7,651 nucleotides of DNA from Dehalococcoidia bacterium (GCA_030608125.1 JAUWEU010000033.1:1-7651), one strand, 5' to 3'. Positions 1 through 5,550 are shown, counted from the first letter of the stretch. The notes: a model not told the origin generated them from the sequence alone. Translations and numbers: made by a program.

Positions 1-298
1 GCCCATCAAGGATGAGGCAGTTATTCTCATCCCGTGCCCCCAGCTTCACTACCTTCGGTGCCGCCGGCACTGCATCGGTGATTACCTTCTCGGGTATCTT
101 GAGCAGCCAGCAGTCAGCACTTCCCTGGTGGATGGACAAGACCTCAGCACCGTGGTCGCCGAAGATTTCAGCAGCGTTGCGGTTGAAACACTCTACGCCA
201 GGGGCGGTCAATATAGCCAGAGAAGCCCGGTGTATCTGTTCCACCTGCTCCAGTTTGAGCCTGTGATAGGGTTCTACCAGTATCCCTTGCCGTGCCAC
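1..298 (-). CDS. MttB-family (trimethylamine methyltransferase-like) protein, N-terminal part, cut by window edge
   Basis: The frame opens at a GTG and runs 99 codons without a stop to the left edge, so only the N-terminus is present. Translation begins (M)ARQGILVEPYHRLKLEQ and continues with an IHRASLAIL segment near residues 23-31, then APGVECFNRNAAEIF. It aligns by eye with the N-terminus of the full MttB homologue at 1886-3325: LTEESIGRVHQTAMRVIEEVG there matches LKLEQVEQIHRASLAILTAPG here, and both later have an AP..V.L...D....L.G stretch. The two are clearly diverged paralogues. Start choice: AGGAG at 306-310 lies 7 bases before the GTG at 298, whereas the nearby ATG at 303 is followed at once by TAG. 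By family it should methylate a cobalt corrinoid protein from a methylated amine. Whether the missing part carries an in-frame amber (pyrrolysine) codon cannot be seen. Family call fairly sure; substrate unknown. Confidence 0.8.
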   Translation of the reverse strand, partial: MARQGILVEPYHRLKLEQVEQIHRASLAILTAPGVECFNRNAAEIFGDHGAEVLSIHQGSADCWLLKIPEKVITDAVPAAPKVVKLGARDENNCLILDG

Positions 299-305
299 TA
301 CATTT

Positions 306-310
306 CTCCT
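306..310 (-). promoter_or_regulatory. Ribosome-binding site deciding the GTG start of the second MttB homologue
   Basis: Minus-strand AGGAG lies 7 bases upstream of the GTG at 298. It makes the GTG the preferred start over the ATG at 303, which is in another frame and is followed by TAG. The site lies only 5 bases beyond the 3' side of the hairpin at 316-340. Confidence 0.65.
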
Positions 311-315
311 AGTCT

Positions 316-340
316 AGTATCTATGGTTATCATAGATACT
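316..340 (-). repeat. Perfect 10-bp inverted repeat (hairpin) over the hydrolase stop codon
   Basis: AGTATCTATG (316-325) and CATAGATACT (331-340) are exact reverse complements separated by the 5 bases 326-330. On the minus-strand mRNA the stem covers the last codons and the TGA stop (332-330) of the hydrolase gene and ends 5 bases before the ribosome-binding site of the next gene. The stem is A/T-rich and has no U-run after it, so an intrinsic terminator is unlikely. A role in coupling or damping translation of the next gene, or in mRNA stability, is inference. Confidence 0.6.
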
Positions 341-1004
341 CCGTAGAAAGTCTGAAGGCTGATGCTCCACGCTTGGTAGTGCGCAGCATATCTATGAGTC
401 GCTCCGCAGTCAAAACCAAGCCGAAGGAACCCCTCACCTTCTCTAGTGTAGCCTTATGCAACTCCTGCCAGGAAGATGCTACTGCATCTTCTACTAATAT
501 AACATCATAACCCTTGTTGAATCCTTCCCTAACCGAATTTTCTACGCAGATGCAAGTGTCTATGCCGGTGTATATGACGGTATCAGCACCTATACTCTTC
601 AGCCATAGCTCGAACTCAGTATCTTGAAAGGCAGAGTCCCTCCTTTTAACGACTATGTGGTCATCTTTTGTTGGTAGTAGCTCATCGATTATCTCTGCGT
701 CCCAGGTTCCTTTCACACAGGCGTGGATCTTTTCGATGAATTCTAGCCTTCTTCTTGGTATGATACGGTGCATCCTAGTGAGGAGGTCTATCCCTGATGC
801 CTCTCTAACTTGTTGTGTATAAAACACAGGTATGCGCAGTTCATGACAGACATCTATAATCTTCTTCACATTAGGTACAATCTCCCGGTATATACTTATA
901 TCGGTTCCAGACTTTTGGTAAGAGCCTCCCTGGGCACAGAAGCCGTTCTGCATGTCTATGACTGCTAGGGCGGGATGAAATTTAGGGGGTCTAATGCGCG
1001 CCAC
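330..1004 (-). CDS. Isochorismatase-family cysteine hydrolase (amidase-like)
   Basis: This 224-residue protein has the usual length and layout of the isochorismatase-like hydrolases. An early strand AVIDMQNGF carries the probable catalytic Asp17. VVKRRDSAF supplies Lys120. TGIDTCICVENSVREG matches the family block in which the nucleophile is the Cys of T-x-x-C-V, here Cys153, preceding the usual DVILVEDAVAS strand. In this fold the Asp-Lys-Cys triad hydrolyses C-N bonds in nicotinamide, N-carbamoylsarcosine or ureidoacrylate, or an enol ether in isochorismate; the DMQN motif and Cys make an amidase more likely. The GTG at 1004 is forced because the same frame has a TGA just upstream and no other start between; GAGG lies 6 bases before it. 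It sits between two methyltransferase genes and is clearly more A/T-rich than its neighbours, so it may be a later arrival. Class sure; substrate unknown. Confidence 0.9.
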   Translation of the reverse strand: MARIRPPKFHPALAVIDMQNGFCAQGGSYQKSGTDISIYREIVPNVKKIIDVCHELRIPVFYTQQVREASGIDLLTRMHRIIPRRRLEFIEKIHACVKGTWDAEIIDELLPTKDDHIVVKRRDSAFQDTEFELWLKSIGADTVIYTGIDTCICVENSVREGFNKGYDVILVEDAVASSWQELHKATLEKVRGSFGLVLTAERLIDMLRTTKRGASAFRLSTEYL

Positions 1005-1062
1005 AGCACACCTCTTCCTTCATATCCAAATTTTTTGGGCTCCTTCTTTCGGTCTGACCCAT
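991..1062 (-). CDS. Possible 23-residue small protein between methyltransferase and hydrolase genes
   Basis: In the 71-base gap after the methyl-THF methyltransferase gene, an ATG at 1062 is preceded by GAGGT (1071-1075), with 8 bases between the end of GAGGT and the ATG. The frame encodes MGQTERRSPKNLDMKEEVCC followed by GAH, and stops at TAG 993-991, overlapping the hydrolase start by 14 bases. The protein is short and charged with a Cys-Cys pair near its end, and I recognise no family. It could be a real small protein, a coupling frame that delivers ribosomes to the GTG start of the hydrolase, or chance. The good ribosome-binding site is the main argument; low confidence. Confidence 0.25.
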   Translation of the reverse strand: MGQTERRSPKNLDMKEEVCCGAH

Positions 1063-1075
1063 TTTTAATCACCTC

Positions 1076-1882
1076 TTAGTCTATTAGCATTCCCTTCCGG
1101 TGAGCCCTGATGTATCCCCTAGAAGTCTCCTTACCGGTAAGCATATCAGCCACCTTGATAAAGCTCATCATTTTTGCATCAAGCGGATTTAAAATCACTG
1201 CATCGAGTCCAGCGTAGGCTGCCATTAGCAGGAAGGCACGGTTGACCAGCCTCCTCCTAGGTAATCCGTGGGAAATGTTGCTCAAACCTAACACGGTCTT
1301 GGCCGCCGGATAGCGGGATTTAATCTGCTCTATGGTCTTTAGGGTAACCAATACCTGGCTGGAATCCACAGCGATGGGGAGCGCCAGAGGGTCAAAGAAT
1401 ATCTGCTCCGCCTTCACGCCCAACCGGGTCAGGTGCGTCATTATCAGCTCACAGGCGGCTAGACGCTGTTCAACACTGCTGGGTATACCGTTCGTTCCCA
1501 TAGCCAGCGCCACCAGCCAGGCTTGACGCCCGGCTGCCAAGGAGCCAATAGATGCTAGCTTCTCAGGCTCAGCAGTGACGGAGTTGATTATCAGCCTTTC
1601 ACCCCGGTATTTGCGCAGCGCAGCCTCTATCACACCCGGAATGTCGCTATCAATAGCCAGCGGCTTGTCCGTAGCTGTCTGAACCACCTCCACCAACCAC
1701 TCCATAGTCACCATTTGATATTCCCAAGAGCCATGTTCCGTGCCAGCGTTTACATCAATAAAATCAGCCCCAGCCGCAGCTTGAGCCCTAGCCAAATCTT
1801 GCAGGAATTGCCTATCCCTGCTGGCGATGGCTTCAGCCACAGACCTGTTTGATGCATTGATGTTTTCCCCGATTACTAACAT
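1076..1882 (-). CDS. Methyltetrahydrofolate:corrinoid methyltransferase (AcsE/MtgA-like, pterin-binding domain)
   Basis: This enzyme moves a methyl group between a cobalt corrinoid protein and THF in the cytoplasm. In amine demethylation it works from methylcorrinoid to methyl-THF. The 268 residues form one dihydropteroate-synthase-like TIM barrel, close in length to acetogen AcsE, which I recall as about 262. Matching blocks are MLVIGENIN at the N-terminus, GADFIDVNAG (residues 38-47), AIDSD with Asp78, LIINSVTAE with Asn100, FFDPLALP with Asp164, and TVLGLSNISHGLPRRRLVNR with Asn202. These correspond to the pterin-contact Asp and Asn residues of AcsE, including the Asn thought to protonate the pterin. 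The ATG at 1882 lies 3 bases after the TAA of the MttB gene and has no clear ribosome-binding site, so translation is probably coupled to that gene. A methionine-synthase-like role is less likely because there are no homocysteine or cobalamin domains. Confidence 0.93.
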   Translation of the reverse strand: MLVIGENINASNRSVAEAIASRDRQFLQDLARAQAAAGADFIDVNAGTEHGSWEYQMVTMEWLVEVVQTATDKPLAIDSDIPGVIEAALRKYRGERLIINSVTAEPEKLASIGSLAAGRQAWLVALAMGTNGIPSSVEQRLAACELIMTHLTRLGVKAEQIFFDPLALPIAVDSSQVLVTLKTIEQIKSRYPAAKTVLGLSNISHGLPRRRLVNRAFLLMAAYAGLDAVILNPLDAKMMSFIKVADMLTGKETSRGYIRAHRKGMLID

Positions 1883-1890
1883 ATGTTAGT
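1875..1890. repeat. Perfect 16-bp palindrome at an intergenic junction
   Basis: ACTAACATATGTTAGT is its own reverse complement with no loop. It spans the TAA stop of the MttB gene and the ATG start of the methyl-THF methyltransferase gene. It could be a protein-binding site or chance symmetry at a stop/start junction. In RNA a loopless palindrome would pair poorly within one strand. Confidence 0.4.
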
Positions 1891-3325
1891 CCACGATGCC
1901 CGTTATTTCCGAGAGTACCTGATGTCTTATCGCGGCGGGGAGACTGTAGTTATGATTGGCTATAATCTCCTTCACCTTTTCCGCTGCTCTCTCCCAGGTG
2001 GTCTTCCCCCCATTAGCCTCCCATTCCTCTCGGCTGTTCCTATCGCTCACCGAGGGCTGGTAGTGCTCACTTCGCATGAAGTACCTGGTGTGCTTGGTGG
2101 TGACGAAATTACCCCCTGGACCCACCTGCTTGATGAGGTCAAAGGCTAAGCTGTCATCGTCAACCCTTATGCCCTCAACGGCTCTCATCACCATTCCCAG
2201 TATATCGTTGTCTATAACAAACTTCTCATAACACGCCGTTAGGGCGAATTCCATAAGTCCGGCAGCGTCGTGGATAAAATTGGCGCCTGCCAGAGCACAG
2301 AGCAGGCTGGTGAGAGCAGACTCATAGCCACTCTGGGAATCTAGTACTTTAGAGTCGGTCATACCGCCAGTAGCATAGAAGGGGAGTCGGTAAAACTGGG
2401 ACATCTGGGCACCAGCCGCATTAAGCAGACCCATCTCAATTGAGCCGGCAAGGTATTTGAAGCTCTTGAGGTCGGTGCTGCTGGCTACCGAGCCAAAGAT
2501 AACCGATGTCCCTGGATTGACAATCTGGGTAAGTATTACGCCCATTAAGGAGTCCACAGTCTGGATCACCAGGTTTCCGGTGAGCGTCACTGGCGATGTT
2601 GCCCCACATAGAGGTTCAGCGGGGCACACCAGAGGGATGCCAGCCTGGGCGATGGTCACCACCAGGTCACCATATTGCCTATCCATCTTCAGGGGACTTA
2701 TGCTACAGGCTACCATAGAGATGAGGGGACGCTGCCGAAGTGTTTCAGCAGAGCCGGTGACAATTTCTGCCATCCGTATCACCTGGTTCACCCCGTCTAG
2801 GGTGTAAACACCTCCCATCACATGCTTGGTGGTATTGTCTAGCCCGGCGAAGAAGCGGTTTACATCCACCTGCTCTACAGGTAGCTCGTTGGGATAGGTA
2901 GGCAGCATAAACAGGTGAATGTTATCCAGCTGGTCAACCAGTTTGGCAATGCGCTTCAAGTCATCCAGATTAGCCGGTCGCTTCTGCCCCGTGTCTGGGT
3001 GATAGATATAAAGGGCAGTACCACCGGTTCCAGTGTATACCCGGTGCCCGCCGAGGAGGACGTCGTGCTTCTCATCTTGACCACAGAGCCTGACCTCGGA
3101 CGGTGCCATCTCTATGAGCTCCATAGCCCTTTTCTCAGACAGACGCACCTGACGCCTTTCCCGATCCACCCGGGCTCCAGCCATCTTAAAGAATTCCAGC
3201 GCTGCTTCCGAATTTACCTCAAAACCTACCTCCTCGATTACCCGCATTGCCGTCTGGTGCACTCTGCCTATAGACTCTTCGGTGAGGGGCTTAAATCTGC
3301 CCCCAACCAATCCCTTTCCAATCAT
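1886..3325 (-). CDS. MttB-family corrinoid methyltransferase without pyrrolysine (COG5598; MtgB-like candidate)
   Basis: The 479-residue product has the full length of the trimethylamine methyltransferase superfamily. These enzymes methylate Co(I) of a small corrinoid protein from a methylated or quaternary amine. Visible family blocks are LTEESIGRVHQTAMRVIEEVGF near the N-terminus (residues 14-35), KHVMGGVYTLDGV (167-179), a long barrel, GGMTDSKVLDSQSGYESA (320-337), then EKFVIDNDILGM (367-378) and GPGGNFVTTKHTRYF (402-416). The frame has no internal TAG, so the amber codon of archaeal trimethylamine enzymes is replaced by sense codons. That places it with non-Pyl relatives such as glycine betaine, carnitine or proline betaine methyltransferases. 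The ATG at 3325 overlaps the previous gene's TGA (ATGA), with AGGAG 6 bases upstream. The betaine-type importer next door favours a quaternary amine substrate (inference). Family sure, substrate open. Confidence 0.9.
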   Translation of the reverse strand: MIGKGLVGGRFKPLTEESIGRVHQTAMRVIEEVGFEVNSEAALEFFKMAGARVDRERRQVRLSEKRAMELIEMAPSEVRLCGQDEKHDVLLGGHRVYTGTGGTALYIYHPDTGQKRPANLDDLKRIAKLVDQLDNIHLFMLPTYPNELPVEQVDVNRFFAGLDNTTKHVMGGVYTLDGVNQVIRMAEIVTGSAETLRQRPLISMVACSISPLKMDRQYGDLVVTIAQAGIPLVCPAEPLCGATSPVTLTGNLVIQTVDSLMGVILTQIVNPGTSVIFGSVASSTDLKSFKYLAGSIEMGLLNAAGAQMSQFYRLPFYATGGMTDSKVLDSQSGYESALTSLLCALAGANFIHDAAGLMEFALTACYEKFVIDNDILGMVMRAVEGIRVDDDSLAFDLIKQVGPGGNFVTTKHTRYFMRSEHYQPSVSDRNSREEWEANGGKTTWERAAEKVKEIIANHNYSLPAAIRHQVLSEITGIVD

Positions 3326-3999
3326 GTCCCTCTCCTACCCTGACAATCATGTTTGTCGCAGGTTTTACAAGGGTTATAATGCTCCACATTGCTAGTGGAG
3401 AGCCCGATACCAATAATGCCCGATATCGACTTGCGGGGGAGCATCAGACACTCCTCGGTCAAGCGAATCCCTGTTGAATCACCATCCACAGCCAGAAAGA
3501 CCATCTTCTGTTGACCTATGTCCCAGTCGCAATAACCCGGGCTAAAGCGCTGGCTTATGCAAAGCCCCTGAGCACGAGCTATCTCACCTATCCTGCCCTG
3601 GACAAAGCCGGCTACCGTCTCAGCAACATCTGACCCTATTGCATCCAGCACAGCTGCTTGGAGTACGAGCTTGTCCTCAGCTAGATGGCAGACCATCTCC
3701 TCCAGGCGATTGCCTATTGTCGCTAGGAACACGGCAACCTTTTCACATTGCTCCAGTAGCTGGGCAATGACCTTGCTTTGGAAGGTAACCGAACCCTCAA
3801 TAACAACTCGGGAGCCCTGAACTAACTTGATGTCCCTGACGACATACGAATATGATGGTTCAATAAGGTTGCAAGTATTCTCTACATACTCATTGATAAA
3901 AGACGCGATACGAGCCGACGGCTTGCGATCAGTACCGTACCCAATATTAAGCAATACCTGTCGTCTATCGATATTAATCCGGTTGCTTATAGCCAGCAT
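3322..3999 (-). CDS. Stand-alone B12-dependent methionine synthase activation-domain protein
   Basis: From the ATG at 3999 the protein has 225 residues and matches the C-terminal activation (AdoMet-binding) domain of MetH, here without the catalytic modules. The marks are RFSPGYCDW (151-159), the MetH R-x-SPGY motif, and LTEECLMLPRKSISG (180-194), like the MetH LTE...M.P..S.SG block. The tail has a CKTCDKHDCQGRR cluster (Cys211, 214, 219) that could bind metal or an iron-sulfur centre. In MetH this domain supports reductive methylation of oxidised cobalamin. Free-standing copies near corrinoid methyltransferases probably service the corrinoid protein, but that role is inferred. Start: the frame is open back to a GTG at 4092 and also has an ATG at 4020, but neither has a ribosome-binding site and the extra residues resemble nothing. 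At 3999, GGGAAAGGA precedes the ATG and the family-like N-terminus begins. It overlaps the next gene by 4 bases. Confidence 0.85.
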   Translation of the reverse strand: MLAISNRINIDRRQVLLNIGYGTDRKPSARIASFINEYVENTCNLIEPSYSYVVRDIKLVQGSRVVIEGSVTFQSKVIAQLLEQCEKVAVFLATIGNRLEEMVCHLAEDKLVLQAAVLDAIGSDVAETVAGFVQGRIGEIARAQGLCISQRFSPGYCDWDIGQQKMVFLAVDGDSTGIRLTEECLMLPRKSISGIIGIGLSTSNVEHYNPCKTCDKHDCQGRRGT

Positions 4000-4337
4000 A
4001 TTCCTTTCCCATTGCTTCATCTGAACTACGAAGAACAGTTGGACGCTCCTACCAAACACAGTATAAGAATCGAGAGGATAGATTGTCAGCACAGGGGTAA
4101 TTTAGAGAGCACCACATGGAAAGAGGGATAGCCTTGACGGGGTTCGTGAAGAGTTTGAAAAGAGGGGAAACTACTGAATGAAGTTACAGTCTTTTGGAGA
4201 GGGGATGCTTGAGTTATTATCCATCTGCGGGGGAAATGACAGATAGACAATCCCCACCTCACATATAATCCTTCGTAGCTTTAAACCACTGCCTCACCTC
4301 CTTGCGAAATTTTTCGCTCCTTTCCTAACGATTTGTT
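4000..4337 (-). other. Long structured 5' leader of the methyltransferase operon
   Basis: Between the promoter at 4344-4372 and the first gene lie about 340 bases with no convincing gene. From its 5' end it holds a short hairpin GCGAAA/TTTCGC (4304-4317) followed directly by a perfect AAGGAGG (4297-4303). Seven bases after that comes GTG-GTT-TAA (4289-4281). An AAGGA (4269-4273) then precedes ATG-TGA (4264-4259) and an overlapping GTG frame of 58 codons (4262-4086) rich in Ser, Pro and Phe. An imperfect nested hairpin follows: outer GGGGAT/ATCCCC (4201-4206 with 4250-4255), inner CCATCTG/CAGATAG (4221-4227 with 4240-4246, one G-U pair on the RNA). I do not recognise a cobalamin, SAM or THF riboswitch signature. 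It may be a regulatory leader or a degraded coding stretch. Confidence 0.45.
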
Positions 4338-4343
4338 TTCTCT

Positions 4344-4372
4344 ATTTTAGCACATTATCCACCCACTGTCCA
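4344..4372 (-). promoter_or_regulatory. Sigma70-like promoter of the methyltransferase operon
   Basis: On the minus strand TGGACA (4372-4367) is followed after exactly 17 bases by TAAAAT (4349-4344). The -10 is preceded by TG plus one base (TGCTAAAAT), an extended -10. Transcription should start near 4337 and run left into the activation-domain, MttB and methyl-THF methyltransferase genes. An inverted repeat lies about 20 bases upstream of the -35. No operator is obvious over the promoter. Confidence 0.6.
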
Positions 4373-4394
4373 GTGCTTGTTCTCGCCCGGTACT

Positions 4395-4454
4395 AAAGTG
4401 GCGCAGGACTTCAGGTTTGCCTTTTGGCAAGTCTAAAGACCAGCGCCACACTTT
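4395..4454. repeat. 60-bp inverted-repeat element with inner hairpin, upstream of the promoter
   Basis: AAAGTGGCGC (4395-4404) pairs with GCGCCACACTTT (4443-4454) as a 10-bp stem with a small bulge. Inside is TTGCC-TTTT-GGCAA (4417-4430), and an alternative GACTT/AAGTC pairing uses part of the same bases. Neither strand has a clear T-run after it. It lies between the transporter's last stop codon and the next promoter. It could be a factor-independent end signal of unusual type, a regulator site, or a small mobile or extragenic palindromic element; the sequence alone does not decide. Confidence 0.5.
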
Positions 4455-4457
4455 GAA

Positions 4458-4476
4458 CAGCCTCAAACGGAGGCTG
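4458..4476 (-). terminator. Possible terminator hairpin after the transporter operon
   Basis: CAGCCTC (4458-4464) and GAGGCTG (4470-4476) form a perfect 7-bp G/C-rich stem with a 5-base loop, starting 54 bases after the stop codon of the binding-protein gene. On the minus strand the bases after the stem are TTCAAAG, a poor U-tract, so efficient intrinsic termination is doubtful. Its place at the end of the operon is the main argument. It may act together with the inverted repeat at 4395-4454. Confidence 0.4.
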
Positions 4477-4530
4477 AGTGAAATTGAACCAACCTAGAAT
4501 AATCAGTCCTCTAAATCTGGGAGATTCCCC

Positions 4531-5490
4531 TCACGCTGCGATCAAGCCATTTGCAACCAGGTAGTCATGAGCAACTTCGTCTGGTTCCATCAAATCGATG
4601 TCCACCTGAGCGTTAAGTTCCTGCCAGACCATTTGACCTTGAGCTATTATCTCAGGCGTAGCCACCTCACCTCCACCGGGGAAGGTAGCCACCAGTTCAT
4701 TGAGGATATCGGCGATTTCAGGATACTCCTCAAGGACTTCGGCGCTAACATAAGGAGTCAAGTCATACGGTGGGAAGAAAGACTGGTCGTCTAGATACGC
4801 ATGCCAGCTATATTTAGCGATGATGGCATCAGTGCCAAAGGCCATGGCCACATCGCACTGGCGGTTTTCCAAACCCAGCAGCGAAGCTCCCGGAGCTCCG
4901 GTCATCAGGAAAGCCTCGGCGACTTCAAAGTCATAAAACGCCTCCAGAGCAGGCAGACCATCGGGGCGAGTGGAGAATTCAAAGCCGACAAAAGTTTGAA
5001 TCTCCCCATTCATTGCTTGACAAAGCGCTGCTAAATCGGAGAGGGTCGCTACATTATGCTCTTCAACGAATTCAGGCCATGAAACCAGAACATAGGTGTT
5101 GTTGTTCCAAATTGGATCTAGCCAGATGAAACCTCCTATTACCTCATCCTCTTCCTTTACCAGTTGGTAAAGCTCGTTGTTATCAACTCCTGGCGTATAC
5201 ACGTGGCCGAGGTGAACCATCCAAGCCGTCCCGGTATAATCAGCACAAATATCAATGTCGCCAGCTTCCATTCCTCCCCTAAGAGCCATAGTGGAGAGGT
5301 CGGCTGCCAAATTAACGGTGAAGCCATGGTCTTCCAACAACTGCTTTATCATCTCACCAATAATGTACTGCTCAGTAAAATTCTTGTTGCCGACGGTTAC
5401 CTCTTTCTCAGCCGGTGCACACCCCGCTCCTAGGAGAATTAGGGCAAGGGTCAAAACTACTGCCAAGGTAGTAGCAATTAGTCTACGCAT
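4531..5490 (-). CDS. Glycine betaine/choline-type ABC transporter substrate-binding lipoprotein (OpuAC/OsmF family)
   Basis: The 319-residue protein starts with a lipoprotein signal: MRR, a hydrophobic run to residue 20, then LLGAGC with the lipidated Cys at 24. The mature part opens with VTVGNKNFTEQYIIGEM (residues 31-47), the family's opening block, followed by GDIDICADYTGTAW (77-90), EFSTRPDGLPALEAFYDFE (171-189), AMAFGTDA (215-222) and DDQSFFPPYDLTPYV (234-248). All are typical of quaternary-amine binding proteins of the OpuC/ProX/OsmF group. The mature protein is notably acidic. Being lipid-anchored outside the membrane, it delivers ligand to the permeases encoded just before it. The ATG at 5490 has a perfect AAGGAGG 7 bases upstream, fitting the high expression such proteins need. 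Betaine, choline, carnitine or a related solute are all possible; the binding-pocket residues cannot be assigned by eye. Confidence 0.9.
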   Translation of the reverse strand: MRRLIATTLAVVLTLALILLGAGCAPAEKEVTVGNKNFTEQYIIGEMIKQLLEDHGFTVNLAADLSTMALRGGMEAGDIDICADYTGTAWMVHLGHVYTPGVDNNELYQLVKEEDEVIGGFIWLDPIWNNNTYVLVSWPEFVEEHNVATLSDLAALCQAMNGEIQTFVGFEFSTRPDGLPALEAFYDFEVAEAFLMTGAPGASLLGLENRQCDVAMAFGTDAIIAKYSWHAYLDDQSFFPPYDLTPYVSAEVLEEYPEIADILNELVATFPGGGEVATPEIIAQGQMVWQELNAQVDIDLMEPDEVAHDYLVANGLIAA

Positions 5491-5529
5491 CTTCTTACCT
5501 CCTTAAAGAGTTTATTATGGCTTTACACG

Positions 5530-5541
5530 TTTAAGCTTAAA
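5530..5541. repeat. 12-bp palindrome TTTAAGCTTAAA
   Basis: A perfect A/T-rich palindrome lies about 40 bases before the start of the binding-protein gene. No promoter hexamers of good quality flank it. It could be a regulator site or chance, since A/T-rich palindromes of this length are not rare. Confidence 0.3.
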
Positions 5542-5550
5542 TTTACTGCA

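Noticed and set aside
299..303. ATG-TAG just before the second MttB gene, suggestive of an amber (pyrrolysine) codon
   Set aside because: The ATG is in a different frame from the MttB coding frame (5 bases from the GTG), and the GTG at 298 has the properly spaced ribosome-binding site.
2457..3343. Plus-strand open frames opposite the MttB gene
   Set aside because: They are antisense to a well-supported gene, have no family-like pattern and no good ribosome-binding sites. The same holds for plus-strand frames opposite the transporter genes (4567-5506, 5630-5968, 6394-6923) and opposite the other genes.
4000..4092. N-terminal extension of the activation-domain protein back to the GTG at 4092 or the ATG at 4020
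   Set aside because: No ribosome-binding site at either start, and the extra residues match nothing expected in the family; the ATG at 3999 fits better. Not excluded.
4086..4262. 58-codon GTG frame in the leader with an AAGGA site
   Set aside because: The composition (many Ser, Pro, Phe; no recognisable pattern) looks non-coding, and the nested hairpin lies over its start. Mentioned in the leader entry only.
4264..4300. Resemblance of the leader to a cold-shock protein gene (frame reading QWFKATKDYM)
   Set aside because: Only about ten codons match the KWFNATKGYGF pattern; the frame has a stop before and after, and no further cold-shock motif follows. Too short to call a pseudogene.
4000..4337. 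Cobalamin, SAM or THF riboswitch in the leader
   Set aside because: None of the conserved boxes I know for these classes could be found on the minus strand.
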